Below are positions 35,103 to 44,323 of a stretch of 64,000 nt of DNA, piece by piece. The stretch is from Parafannyhessea umbonata. GTDB lineage: Bacteria > Actinomycetota > Coriobacteriia > Coriobacteriales > Atopobiaceae. The stretch is from NCBI RefSeq assembly GCF_900105025.1, contig NZ_LT629759.1:1922001-1986000 (forward strand), written 5' to 3'. The position numbers and the translations under genes were made by a program. The notes under the pieces were generated by a model that saw only the letters and a list, made by a program, of their open reading frames with translations, had not been told where the DNA came from and ran no database searches. The first letter of the stretch is position 1; every line of letters begins with the position of its first letter.

Positions 35103-35867
35103 ATGAATCAGCAGAAGCCAGCGGGACGCGCGTCCGACGACACCTCGCGCACCGCGCAGGACATACCCGACTTCCTGGTCGAGGCCGCCGAGGCCAAGCC
35201 GCAGCACATCAGCGGCGCAAGGGATGCGGGCGCGACGCAGGACCAGCGCCTGCGCGCGGGCGAGAAGGGCGCAGCCGCGGCGCAGGCGGCCGCGGCGGAC
35301 ATCGCACCAGAGGCCGGGGCAGCAAGTGCCTCTTCCGGCGACGCCGCGGACGAGGACCTGTTTGGGCTGGACGAGCTCGAGGGCTACGACACGGAGCCCC
35401 AAGCCCAGGGCGCACCGCGCCGCCGCCCGATGGATCCTACGGAGTACAAGGCCGCACAGGCCGCCCGCGAGCAGGGCTGGGAGGACGGCGCCTGGTCCGC
35501 GGGCGACGGCATGCAACGCGAGCTGTACACGCGCCCGCGCGCGCCGCACAAGACGCAGCCTGCCATCAACGACGACGCGGCAGACGGTACGTACTCCCCC
35601 GAGGGCTATGCGCACGACTCCAACATCGCCATCGGCGGCGGGGTGCTCTCTGGCGGACACAGTTACCGTCGCGCGCGCAAGAGCAGGTCCTCCATGCAGC
35701 AGGGGCGCTATGGCCAGTACCTTGAGGTGCCAAAGGGCCGCCGCTCTATATTTGCCTCGCGCGACCGCATGCGCCGCCGCAGGTCGCTCTTCTCGATCAT
35801 CGCGGTAATCCTAGTGTTCGTGGCCATCGCGATCGTGATTGCCCAGATGGCGAGCCGCCTGGGCTAG
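35103..35867 (+). CDS. tail-anchored hypothetical protein
   Basis: 254 residues, not recognised as a known family. The first 150 are low-complexity, Ala/Asp/Gln-rich and probably disordered. A basic segment (RRARKSRSS, RDRMRRRRS) precedes one C-terminal membrane span (about 229-249, LFSIIAVILVFVAIAIVIAQM). Topology is probably N-in with the bulk cytoplasmic. It is convergent with a small acidic gene and the PASTA protein, so an envelope role is possible. There is a weak purine-rich site before the ATG. Confidence 0.7.
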   Translation: MNQQKPAGRASDDTSRTAQDIPDFLVEAAEAKPQHISGARDAGATQDQRLRAGEKGAAAAQAAAADIAPEAGAASASSGDAADEDLFGLDELEGYDTEPQAQGAPRRRPMDPTEYKAAQAAREQGWEDGAWSAGDGMQRELYTRPRAPHKTQPAINDDAADGTYSPEGYAHDSNIAIGGGVLSGGHSYRRARKSRSSMQQGRYGQYLEVPKGRRSIFASRDRMRRRRSLFSIIAVILVFVAIAIVIAQMASRLG

Positions 35868-35927
35868 GCGCAGCGCGCGACCGCCGGTGGAGCGGGCGCG
35901 CAACCCACCTGCACCGTGGCGGTTGCG

Positions 35928-36170
35928 CTAGCTCCAGGGATCGCGCTCGAACAGCGGCTCCGGCGTTGGCCTGCGGTCGGGATACGGGTCGTAGCCGTCG
36001 TCGTCCTCACGCTCCGCACGGATGAACGGATCGTCCTTCGGCTGGCCGGGCTTCGGCCGCGCCCGACGCGCATCCCGCCTCTGCCCTGGGGTCGTGTGGT
36101 CGCGTTCTTCTCGCCCGGAATCCTTGCGCACGTCTTGCGGTCGCCCACCGTCCTTTGGCATTTGTTGCAT
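35928..36170 (-). CDS. small charged hypothetical protein
   Basis: 80 residues, MQQMPKDGGRPQDV to FERDPWS. It is strongly charged: a basic middle (RRDARRARPKPG) then an acidic end (RAEREDDDGYDPYPDRR). There is no membrane span or known domain. The start ATG lies 12 nt after the PASTA stop, and the stop TAG forms part of its AGGGGG ribosome site, so translation is coupled. I infer a real gene from this spacing and from continued codon bias; the function is unknown. Confidence 0.6.
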   Translation of the reverse strand: MQQMPKDGGRPQDVRKDSGREERDHTTPGQRRDARRARPKPGQPKDDPFIRAEREDDDGYDPYPDRRPTPEPLFERDPWS

Positions 36171-36184
36171 GTGTCTTGCGCCCC

Positions 36185-37618
36185 CTATCCGTACACGTCC
36201 ACGCACGCGATCATGTCGCAGACGCTGTTGTTGAACTTGCCAAGGTCGTAGGCGTCGTACAGCGACTTTGGCGCGCATGTTGCCGCGGCGCGCGTGCGGT
36301 CCGCCTCCCGCACCACAAGGACGGACCAGCAGTAGTCGCCCATCTCGCCGTAGGCGCACAGGAATCGCGCGGAAGACTTCCGCAAGTTCGAGGGCACGAC
36401 TGCCTGATCTTGCGTCAGCGTCTGGCTCATGCCCGTGAACCCGCAGAGGTCTGCAAGCTGGCGCACCGTGGACTCGTCAGGGGTCGCGGCGTTTTCCGGA
36501 AGGTCCGCGCTCGCGAAGTCCAGGCGGATGCCCGGCAGCGGCGCTCCGGACGCCAGCACGTCCTCGGTGCCAGAGCCCTTGGGGAAGCTGTGGCTGAACG
36601 GGGTGTCCGTCACCGTCACGTTGCCCTTGTCCGCCGAGGTGTACAGCACGCGCGCGACGCCGCCGTCGCCCGTGGATGAGGAGGACAGCCGGAAGCCCTC
36701 GCCCTTCAGGAACTCCGTCACGTGCGTCTTGTAGTCAAAATACTCGCGCAGAAGGTGGTAGTCGGACGGATACGGCGCAGACACCTGCAAGGTGACGGTC
36801 GCTCCCTTCTCTATGGTGGTGCCAGGGGCGGGATCGGCCGCGACGACAGTCTGGGCGGCCTCGTCGGAATTGACATACGTGACGCTCGCGACAAGGCCGG
36901 CCTCGGCCACGGCGGCCCGGGCGTCCTCCTCCGTCTTGCCCACGACGTACGGCACCGTGTACGGCCGCGCGACCTTGATGGTGATGGTGTCGCTTGCCTG
37001 GAACGTGGCACCCTCCGCCGGCTCCGTCGCGACAACGCTGCCGTCCGCGGCGCCCGACGCCACGTAGGCAATGGAGAAGTTCTTGGCACCTGACTCGCGG
37101 AGCGCCTTTTTGGCCTCGCCCAGCTGGAGCCCGGACACCTTGGGCACGACGCGCGCCCTCGCGACGTAGACGGTAACGGTACTCCCCACCCGGGCACGCG
37201 TGCCCGCCGCCGGACTCGTGCGTACGACGGTGCCCACGGGATCGTCCGAAGCGACGGTGGCAACCTTGACCGCCAGGCCCTTTCCCCGGATCTTGCTGCC
37301 CGCAGCCTCCTGCGAGATTCCCACGACGTAGGGCACGGACTTGCCACCCCAGAGTTCTGCCCCGTACGTCGCGGCAGCCACGACACAGCCCACGAGCGCC
37401 ACGACGAGCACGAGCGCGATGACCGCACGCCTGGGATGGCGGCTCTTGCCCTCGCCCGGAACGGCATCCGGCGCGACGGCCGCGACGGCGCCGCGTGCCA
37501 CGCGGCCGAACCGGTCGGGGTCGACCACGGCGGAGGCGTCGGCGTCCTCGACGGCGTCCTCGGAGTTCTGGTCCAGGGGGACTAGCTGCTCTGGAGCCCG
37601 GTCCTTCTCGTCCGTCAC
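36185..37618 (-). CDS. PASTA-repeat membrane protein without kinase domain
   Basis: 477 residues from a GTG at 37618, preceded by GGAGGGGAGG. A cytoplasmic N-terminal segment (1-62, acidic) leads to one membrane span (about 65-84, AVIALVLVVALVGCVVAAA). Three PASTA repeats follow (about 94-155, 156-222, 223-290) with VPYVVG/VPKVSG/VPYVVG starts. A C-terminal extracytoplasmic domain of about 185 residues containing several Cys (LCGFTG, FLCAYGEMGDYC, CAPKS, CDMIACVD) is unfamiliar. PASTA repeats bind peptidoglycan or muropeptides in PknB-type kinases; here no kinase is attached. Confidence 0.85.
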   Translation of the reverse strand: MTDEKDRAPEQLVPLDQNSEDAVEDADASAVVDPDRFGRVARGAVAAVAPDAVPGEGKSRHPRRAVIALVLVVALVGCVVAAATYGAELWGGKSVPYVVGISQEAAGSKIRGKGLAVKVATVASDDPVGTVVRTSPAAGTRARVGSTVTVYVARARVVPKVSGLQLGEAKKALRESGAKNFSIAYVASGAADGSVVATEPAEGATFQASDTITIKVARPYTVPYVVGKTEEDARAAVAEAGLVASVTYVNSDEAAQTVVAADPAPGTTIEKGATVTLQVSAPYPSDYHLLREYFDYKTHVTEFLKGEGFRLSSSSTGDGGVARVLYTSADKGNVTVTDTPFSHSFPKGSGTEDVLASGAPLPGIRLDFASADLPENAATPDESTVRQLADLCGFTGMSQTLTQDQAVVPSNLRKSSARFLCAYGEMGDYCWSVLVVREADRTRAAATCAPKSLYDAYDLGKFNNSVCDMIACVDVYG

Positions 37619-37673
37619 TATGCCTCCCCTCCACGCGTTTGGAACATTATGGCGCAAAGCCGCCGCGAACCGC

Positions 37674-37712
37674 AAAAAGGCCGGCCGGGCAGGATGTCCC
37701 ACCCGGCCGGCC
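37674..37712 (-). terminator. terminator after clpB
   Basis: Minus-strand stem GGCCGGCCGGG / CCCGGCCGGCC followed by TTTTTG, 43 nt past the clpB stop. Confidence 0.9.
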
Positions 37713-37754
37713 TTGGCCTTTTATGTCGGGCCGCACGACGTGCGGTTCGCTAGG

Positions 37755-40406
37755 CTACTCCACCGTGTCCGGCTCGACAGGCGCGTCGTCCGACGGCTGG
37801 TCGGAGTTCTCGCCGGCGGGGACGGGCTCCGCAAAGAGCTGGTCGTCCGCGCCCACGTCGATCCTCGCGGTGTCGCCCTCGTGGAGCTTGCCCGCGATGA
37901 TGAGCGACGCGACGTTGTCCACCACTTGGCGCTGGATGAGGCGCTTGAGCGGACGCGCGCCGTAGACGGGGTCGAGCCCGTCGAGCGAGAGCGACTGGAT
38001 GGCCGCAGGTGTGAGCTCGAGCTTGATGCGCTCGCGGTCGAGGCGCTTGCGGACGTCCTTCAGCTGGATGTCCACGATCTTCTCGATGTCGTCGAGGCCC
38101 AGTGCGTGGAAGACCACCACGTCGTCGATACGGTTGAGGAACTCCGGCTTGAAGGTGGCACGCAGCGCGTCGTTCACCTGCTTCTGGACGACCTTGGGGT
38201 CGCTCGAGGCATTGGCGCCGGCGATGTACTGGCTGCCGACGTTAGACGTCATGATGATGATCGTGTTCTTGAAGCTCACGACGCGGCCCTGGCCGTCGGT
38301 CAGGCGACCGTCGTCCAGTACCTGCAGCAGGATGTTGAAGACGTCGGGATGCGCCTTCTCCATCTCGTCCAGGAGGATGACGGAGTACGGACGACGGCGC
38401 ACGGCCTCGGTGAGCTGGCCACCCTCGTCGTAGCCCACGTATCCTGGGGGCGCGCCGATGAGGCGCTGGACGCTGAACTTCTCCATGTACTCGGACATGT
38501 CGATGCGGACCAGGGCCTTCTCGTCGTCGAACAGGTACTCTGCCAGGGCCTTGGCGAGCTCGGTCTTGCCGACGCCCGTGGGGCCGAGGAAGAAGAAGCT
38601 GCCGATGGGGCGGTTGGGGTCGGAGAGTCCGGCACGGCTGCGGCGCACGGCCGCGGCGACGGCCTTGACGGCCTCGTCCTGGCCCACGACGCGCTTGTGG
38701 AGCTCCGCCTCCAGGTTCTTGAGCTTGTCCATCTCGCCCTGCATCATCTTGCTGACGGGGACGCCGGTCCACGAGCTCACGACCTCCGCTATCTCGTCTG
38801 GGGTAACCTCCTCCTTCAGGATGCCGCCGGCCTCCTGCTTGGACTCGAGCGCGTGCTCGGCCGCCTCGTAGCTCTTCTGGAGCTCCGGGATCTTGCCGTA
38901 GCGCAGCTCGGACGCCTTCGCGAGATCGCCCGCACGCGTGGCCATCTCGACCTGCGACTTCGCATCCTCGATCTGGCTCTTGAGGTCCTGGACGTGGTCA
39001 ATCGCGTCCTTCTCGTTCTTCCAGTTGGCCTTCATGCCGTCGAGCTTCTCGCGCGTGACCGCAATCTCCTTCTGCAGCGCGGCAAGACGCTCCTTCGAGG
39101 CGGCGTCCTCCTCCTTCATGAGGGCCTGCTCCTCGATCTGCTTCTGGGTCAGCTCGCGGTCGACGGCGTCGATCTCCGCGGGCATGGAGTCGAGCTCCAT
39201 GCGCAGGCGGGACGCGGCCTCGTCCACCAGGTCGATGGCCTTGTCGGGCAGGAAGCGCTCGCTGATGTAGCGGTTGGAGAGGTCTGCGGCAGAGACCAGC
39301 GCCGCGTCCGTGATGCGCACGCGGTGGTGCTGCTCGTACTTCTCCTTCAGGCCACGCAGGATGGATATGGTGTCCTCAACCGTAGGCTCAGACACGAACA
39401 CCGTCTGGAAGCGGCGGGCAAGGGCCTGGTCCTTCTCGATGTACTTGTGGTACTCGTCCAGCGTCGTCGCACCGATCATGTGCAGCTCGCCACGGGCCAG
39501 GGCCGGCTTCAGGATGTTGCCGGCGTCCATGGAGCCCTCGGTCGCACCTGCGCCCACGATGGTGTGCAGCTCGTCGATGAAGAGGATGACCCTGCCGTTT
39601 GCCTTCTGGACCTCCTTCAGCACGCTCTTGAGGCGGTCCTCGAACTCGCCGCGGTACTTGGCGCCAGCGACGAGCGCGCTCATGTCAAGCTCCACGACCT
39701 CCTTGTCCTTGATGGTGGAGGGCACGTCGCCCGCGGCGATGCGCTCTGCCAGGCCCTCGACGATGGCGGTCTTGCCGACGCCAGGCTCGCCGATGAGGAC
39801 GGGGTTGTTCTTCGTGCGGCGGCTGAGTACCTGGATGGTGCGGCGGATCTCCTCCACGCGGCCGATGACCGGGTCGAGCTTGCCCTGGCGGGCGAGGTCC
39901 GTCACGTTGCGACCGTACTGCTCCAGCGCCTCGAACTGCGTCTTCGCGTCCTGCGAGGTCACGCGCTCGTCGCCGCGCAGGTCGTTGAACGCCTCCTGCA
40001 CGCGCTTGCCCGTGATGCCCGCGCCGCGCAGCGCAGATCCGGCGTCGCCCTTCTCGTCCGCGAGCGCGCACAGCAGGTGCTCGCTCGTAACGTAGCTGTC
40101 GCCGAGCTTGGAGGCGAGCTTCTCGGCCTCGTCGCCCACGCGACGGAGCTCGTTGCTGATGCTCATCTGGCTCATGTCACCCGTGACGCGCGGAGCGTGC
40201 GCGATGGTCTGGTCCACCTGCGCCTCGACCTGCGCGGGGTCCGCCCCCACGCGCTCGATGATGGCGGTGATGTTGCGCTCGTTGGATTGCAGCAGCGCCT
40301 TCAGCAGGTGGATGGGGCGAACCTCACCCGCCTCGGCGTCGGCGGCTATGCTGACGGAGGACTGCAGCGCCTCCTGGGCCGTCACTGCCCACTTGTCGAA
40401 TCTCAT
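37755..40406 (-). CDS. clpB: chaperone ClpB (disaggregase)
   Basis: Hexameric AAA+ machine that rescues aggregates with DnaK. 883 residues from [14 protein letters not shown] (AGGGAG upstream). Clp-N repeats (1-145), AAA-1 with GEPGVGKT and [10 protein letters not shown], a long middle coiled coil (about 400-525), and AAA-2 with [12 protein letters not shown] and [17 protein letters not shown]. The long coiled-coil M domain identifies ClpB rather than ClpC. Its upstream element is shared with dnaK and hsp20. It is monocistronic, bounded by terminators. Confidence 0.97.
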   Translation of the reverse strand: MRFDKWAVTAQEALQSSVSIAADAEAGEVRPIHLLKALLQSNERNITAIIERVGADPAQVEAQVDQTIAHAPRVTGDMSQMSISNELRRVGDEAEKLASKLGDSYVTSEHLLCALADEKGDAGSALRGAGITGKRVQEAFNDLRGDERVTSQDAKTQFEALEQYGRNVTDLARQGKLDPVIGRVEEIRRTIQVLSRRTKNNPVLIGEPGVGKTAIVEGLAERIAAGDVPSTIKDKEVVELDMSALVAGAKYRGEFEDRLKSVLKEVQKANGRVILFIDELHTIVGAGATEGSMDAGNILKPALARGELHMIGATTLDEYHKYIEKDQALARRFQTVFVSEPTVEDTISILRGLKEKYEQHHRVRITDAALVSAADLSNRYISERFLPDKAIDLVDEAASRLRMELDSMPAEIDAVDRELTQKQIEEQALMKEEDAASKERLAALQKEIAVTREKLDGMKANWKNEKDAIDHVQDLKSQIEDAKSQVEMATRAGDLAKASELRYGKIPELQKSYEAAEHALESKQEAGGILKEEVTPDEIAEVVSSWTGVPVSKMMQGEMDKLKNLEAELHKRVVGQDEAVKAVAAAVRRSRAGLSDPNRPIGSFFFLGPTGVGKTELAKALAEYLFDDEKALVRIDMSEYMEKFSVQRLIGAPPGYVGYDEGGQLTEAVRRRPYSVILLDEMEKAHPDVFNILLQVLDDGRLTDGQGRVVSFKNTIIIMTSNVGSQYIAGANASSDPKVVQKQVNDALRATFKPEFLNRIDDVVVFHALGLDDIEKIVDIQLKDVRKRLDRERIKLELTPAAIQSLSLDGLDPVYGARPLKRLIQRQVVDNVASLIIAGKLHEGDTARIDVGADDQLFAEPVPAGENSDQPSDDAPVEPDTVE

Positions 40407-40474
40407 GCTTTTCTCCCTTCTGGGAATCTGGTTATCAAGGTTCATTGTTCCCCATGAGCTGGGGCTTATACAAA

Positions 40475-40499
40475 AATCTAAGTCGTTGTTAGATAGATT
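40475..40499. promoter_or_regulatory. heat-shock inverted repeat upstream of clpB
   Basis: AATCTAA-N11-ATAGATT overlaps the probable -35 of a minus-strand promoter; TGTATAAG lies just downstream (40467-40474) as an extended -10. It matches the dnaK element closely. Confidence 0.6.
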
Positions 40500-40520
40500 T
40501 TCTGCGCGTGGTAAAGAGAA

Positions 40521-40565
40521 CCAAAAGAAAGGGGGCGGCACACCATCGAAGGTGTGCCGCCCCCC
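40521..40565 (-). terminator. terminator after aminotransferase
   Basis: Minus-strand stem GGGGGCGGCACACC / GGTGTGCCGCCCCC followed by TTTCTTTT. Confidence 0.85.
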
Positions 40566-40609
40566 TGTGTCTGGCAGAGGCCGCCTCGAGCCCGTGGGTG
40601 CCGGCGCCG

Positions 40610-41764
40610 CTACTCGAGCGTGCGCATGAACGCGGAGATCGCGGCCAGGCCATGGCGCAGGTCGTCGGGGTTGTCGGAGTACGCGTAGCCGATGCGCATG
40701 CTGTGCGGCTCCTCGAAGGCGTCACCGGGCGTGACGAGGGCACCCGTGGTCTTGACCATGTCCGCGCAGAAGTCGTAGGAGTCGACATCGTAGTCGTAGT
40801 AGACGAGGGCGGTGGTGCCGGCCTCGGGCCTCACGAACGAGAGACGCGGCTCGGAGTCGACCCACTCCTGCAGGACCTGCAGGTTCTGGCGGACGATGCG
40901 GTGGCTGCGGGCCAGGATCGCGTCGCGGTGCGCCAGGGCGTACGCGGCCACCTCCTCGTCAAACAGCCCACAGCTGATGAGGTTGTAGTCGCGGTGGCTC
41001 AGCAGGTCATGGCGGAGCTGCGGGTCCTTCGTGATGCACCAGCCCAGGCGGATGCCCGCCATGGACCAAACCTTGGACATGGAGCTCACGACCACGGCCT
41101 TGTCGTACAGGTCGACCGGCGACGTGGTAAAGGCGTCGCTGTCCTGCACGAGCAGGCGATAGACCTCGTCGAACACGAGCCAGGCATCGTGCCTGCGCGC
41201 AATGTCGACGATGCCGCGGATCTCCTCCTCCGAAAGCAGCGCACCAGTGGGGTTGTCCGGGTTGTTGATGCAGATGACCTTGACGTCGTCCCCGCACAGG
41301 GCGTCGAGCCGCTTGGCGTCCACGTGGTAGCGCTGCTCCTTGTCCAGGTGCAGGATGCTCACGTTGGCACCGCACATCTGGGGGATGGAGTAGAGCTGCT
41401 GGTAGGTGGGCATGACGGAAACGACGTGGTCGCCCGGCTCGCACAGGGTCGTGAGCACCAGGTGGTTGGCACCCGCCGCGCCGTGCGTGGGGATGACGTG
41501 CCCCGGCTCGACCGTCTGGTACAGGCCGCAGATGCCCTCCAGGAACTTGGGATTGCCCTCGATGTCACCGTACGTCAGGCGGCGCTTGCAAAACGCGCTC
41601 AGGAACTCGTCACGCGCCTTGGCACCAGCCTCTGCCGAGCCTTCGCACAGCTCGAACACCTCGTCGAGGGACATGGAGTACGTACAGGTCTCGGCCACGT
41701 TGTAACGGCACTTCGTCTCCCACGCGTTCATCCACTGCTCGACCTTGAAGTCCTTGATCTTCAT
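40610..41764 (-). CDS. class I/II PLP-dependent aminotransferase
   Basis: 384 residues, fold-type I. The PLP lysine is in VVVSSMSKVWSMAGIRLGW. Other motifs are INNPDNPTGALL and VFDEVYR. The sequence is not close to the usual AspC or HisC forms. It follows an ornithine-cyclodeaminase-family gene by 86 nt on the same strand, and a PucR regulator is divergent from the pair, suggesting an amino-acid or imine metabolism module. Its exact substrate is unknown. Confidence 0.85.
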   Translation of the reverse strand: MKIKDFKVEQWMNAWETKCRYNVAETCTYSMSLDEVFELCEGSAEAGAKARDEFLSAFCKRRLTYGDIEGNPKFLEGICGLYQTVEPGHVIPTHGAAGANHLVLTTLCEPGDHVVSVMPTYQQLYSIPQMCGANVSILHLDKEQRYHVDAKRLDALCGDDVKVICINNPDNPTGALLSEEEIRGIVDIARRHDAWLVFDEVYRLLVQDSDAFTTSPVDLYDKAVVVSSMSKVWSMAGIRLGWCITKDPQLRHDLLSHRDYNLISCGLFDEEVAAYALAHRDAILARSHRIVRQNLQVLQEWVDSEPRLSFVRPEAGTTALVYYDYDVDSYDFCADMVKTTGALVTPGDAFEEPHSMRIGYAYSDNPDDLRHGLAAISAFMRTLE

Positions 41765-41850
41765 TTCTGCCTCCGTATGTGGGGCCTCGCCCCGTATGCG
41801 GGCGCCTCCGTCCGCGTGCCTTCACGTATGTGTGTTGCTCTTCTCGCCCG

Positions 41851-42873
41851 CTACAGCTCGACCACGGTGCCCATGGCGCGCTCGACGGCGCGGTCGTAGG
41901 CCATGCGCGACGCCGCAAGGTCCTGTACGGCGATGCCCGAGGTGTCGAACACGGTCACCTGGTCCTGGGACGTGCGGCCCTGTGCCTTTCCGGCGATGAC
42001 CTCCCCCAGCTCCGCGGCTATGTGCTTCGGCGTGATGGCACCCTGCTTGACGGGCACCTCGAGCTCGCCAGATGCGACGCTCTGCGCGCGGTCGTCCACG
42101 AACACGCGGGCCGCGGCTACAAGGTCGGACGCAAGCTCCTGCTTACCCTCCATGTCCGCGCCGACCGCGCTGATGTGCGTGCCGGGACGCACCCAGTCGA
42201 GCTGGATTACGGGGTCGGTCGCTGGAGTGATGGTGATTATGGCGTCCGCAGCGCCCGCGGCAGCCTTGCCGTCCGCCACGGCAACGAGCTCGAACTCGCG
42301 CATCGCGCCCGCGGCCTCCAGGATGGCCTGGACCTCGCCGCGCATGAGCTCGACGCGCGCGGCAGGCGCCTCCTCCTTGCGCGGGTCCCACACCTCCACG
42401 TGGCCGATGCTGGGGCACGCCGCGAGCGTCGCGGCCACCATGAACGTACTCATGTGGCCCGCACCCACCACGAGCAGGCGCGACGCGTCCTTGCGCGCCA
42501 GCCACTTCACGCCGAGTGCCGCGGCAGCACCGGTGCGCAGGCCGGTAATCGCGCCGGCGTTCAGGAGCGCCAGCGGGGCGCCCGTGGCGTCGTCGCACAG
42601 GAGCGTGGTGCCAAAGACCTCCGGCAGCCCGCGGCTGGGGTTGCCCGAGAACCACGCCGTGAGCTTCAGGCCAAACAGGCCGCTGCCCGCCAGCTCGCCG
42701 GAGCGGATGTCCATGTCCGCCACGCCAGGCTCGAACTGCTCGTACACCATGGGCCACGCCGTGGCCTCCCCCTCCGCCTTCTGGCGGTAGGCGTCCTCGA
42801 CCGCCTCGAGCGCGTCGGTCACGGTGAAGACCTGCGAGATCTCCCTGGCGGAAAGTACCCTGATCTGCGTCAT
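41851..42873 (-). CDS. ornithine cyclodeaminase/mu-crystallin family protein
   Basis: 340 residues, NAD(P)-binding. The Rossmann motif is LLVVGAGHMSTFMVA (GxGxxx), with TGLRTGAAAALG upstream and ISAVGADMEGKQEL for substrate contacts. Family members include ornithine cyclodeaminase, ketimine reductase, pyrroline-2-carboxylate reductase and alanine dehydrogenase; sequence alone does not choose among them. It is paired with the aminotransferase and divergent from the PucR-type regulator. Confidence 0.85.
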   Translation of the reverse strand: MTQIRVLSAREISQVFTVTDALEAVEDAYRQKAEGEATAWPMVYEQFEPGVADMDIRSGELAGSGLFGLKLTAWFSGNPSRGLPEVFGTTLLCDDATGAPLALLNAGAITGLRTGAAAALGVKWLARKDASRLLVVGAGHMSTFMVAATLAACPSIGHVEVWDPRKEEAPAARVELMRGEVQAILEAAGAMREFELVAVADGKAAAGAADAIITITPATDPVIQLDWVRPGTHISAVGADMEGKQELASDLVAAARVFVDDRAQSVASGELEVPVKQGAITPKHIAAELGEVIAGKAQGRTSQDQVTVFDTSGIAVQDLAASRMAYDRAVERAMGTVVEL

Positions 42874-43019
42874 GCGTTGTCCTGTCTGACACGGGCTCCT
42901 GGATCCGGCCTGCCCGTAGCGCAGGCCCCATGCCCGCGCCTCTGTTGACAGCGACTCTACGCCCCCTCACCGTTCACATCGAGGACCAACCTTTGTATTC
43001 AGCTACAATCATTTTCAGG

Positions 43020-43077
43020 CGAGAAGAACTTATTTGCCGTTATGGCATGGCATTTGCCACGGTAATTGTTCTTCTCG
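43020..43077. promoter_or_regulatory. inverted GTTCTTCTCG pair upstream of pucR-like gene
   Basis: Perfect 10-bp arms CGAGAAGAAC (43020-43029) and GTTCTTCTCG (43068-43077) flank a 38-nt AT-richer core with two TTTGCC copies. The position, about 40 nt before the start, suggests an operator for the divergent pair. Confidence 0.45.
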
Positions 43078-43118
43078 ACAGTATTGACGTAGTGTTTTTG
43101 TACCTACGGGGGCATGCA

Positions 43119-44303
43119 ATGATCTATACCGCCTCGGACTTCATGAACTCTTACGCCCAGAGCGTGCGCCTGCTGGCGGGCGCCGGTGGCCTCTCGCGCG
43201 CCATCGGGCAGGTGGGCATCCTGGACTACGAGCTCATGCCCGGCCTCAAGAGCCGCTACCAGCGCGTCAACTTCGAGCCGGGGCAGCTGGTGCTCTCGAC
43301 GTTCCTGTATGCGCGCGATGACCCGTGGCTTATTGGCGAGGCCGTAAAGTACCTGGTGGGACGCGGCGTCAGCGGACTCGTGATCAAGAACGTGCTGCAC
43401 CTGGATATACCGGACTCCGCGCTGCGCTATGCAAACGCGCGCGACTTCCCGCTGTTTCTGGCCACCCGCGACGACTTCTTCTTCGACACGGTCATCGCCC
43501 AGGTGGACCGACGCGTGGCCGAGCTCGCGGACGCGTCGTTTGCACAGAACGAGCTCGACCTGATGACACGCGAGCCTGCGAGCAGCGAGGAGGTGCGCTC
43601 CCACGCTCTGCGCCTGAACCCCAGCTTTGGCGAGGAGCACGTTATTGCGTACGTCGCGGAGCCGCAGTCGCAGGCGGGCCTTGCCCAGGCGCTCTCGCGC
43701 TACCACAAGAGCCGGATAAGCGGCCTGCGCTGCCTGCTTGCGCCGTACGACGACGGCCTGCTGTACGTGGCGAGCGCGGAGTCAGACGTGGTGGACGACC
43801 GCGCGCAGCTGGACGGGCTGGTGGGCACCCTGCGCGCGGACGTGCTGGAGCACGAGGTGACGGCGCCCGTGGGCGTGAGCCGCGTCCACTTTGACCTGGG
43901 GCAGATGGGCGACGCCGTGCTGGAGGCACGCCGCGCGGCGCTCATTGCGCGCAGGCGCGGCGGTGGCACCGTGCACTACGGCGACCTGGGCGTGCTGCAG
44001 GCGCTGCTGCCGTGCGCGGGCGACGCGCGGGTTGCCGCGTGGGCGGACGGCGTGATGGAGCCGCTGCGCAGCTTCGATGCGGAGACCGGCTCCAACCTGC
44101 TGCTGACGCTCGAGGCGTACTGCGACGCCGGCGAGTCCGTCGACGCCGCCGCCCAGGCGCTGGGCCAGCACCCCAACACCGTGCGCTACCGCCTGGGCAA
44201 GATCGCCTCCGTCTGCGGCCTCGACTACAGGTCTCGCACGCAGATGGAGCAGCTGTCCGTCGCGCGCAAGATCGAGCTCTGCCAGGAGCTCCTTGCGCAG
44301 TAG
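43119..44303 (+). CDS. PucR-family transcriptional regulator
   Basis: 394 residues from MIYTASDFMN (GGGGG 7 nt upstream); an ORF extension of 63 residues overlaps the promoter and is rejected. The N-terminal PucR ligand domain (about 5-125) contains GQLVLSTFLYARDD and GVSGLVIKN. The C-terminal HTH (about 330-385) reads AAQALGQHPNTVRYRLGKI. Such regulators control purine, amino-acid or amine catabolism; here the divergent targets are the cyclodeaminase and aminotransferase. Confidence 0.9.
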   Translation: MIYTASDFMNSYAQSVRLLAGAGGLSRAIGQVGILDYELMPGLKSRYQRVNFEPGQLVLSTFLYARDDPWLIGEAVKYLVGRGVSGLVIKNVLHLDIPDSALRYANARDFPLFLATRDDFFFDTVIAQVDRRVAELADASFAQNELDLMTREPASSEEVRSHALRLNPSFGEEHVIAYVAEPQSQAGLAQALSRYHKSRISGLRCLLAPYDDGLLYVASAESDVVDDRAQLDGLVGTLRADVLEHEVTAPVGVSRVHFDLGQMGDAVLEARRAALIARRRGGGTVHYGDLGVLQALLPCAGDARVAAWADGVMEPLRSFDAETGSNLLLTLEAYCDAGESVDAAAQALGQHPNTVRYRLGKIASVCGLDYRSRTQMEQLSVARKIELCQELLAQ

Positions 44304-44323
44304 CACCCTGCGCGCAGGCGCCC

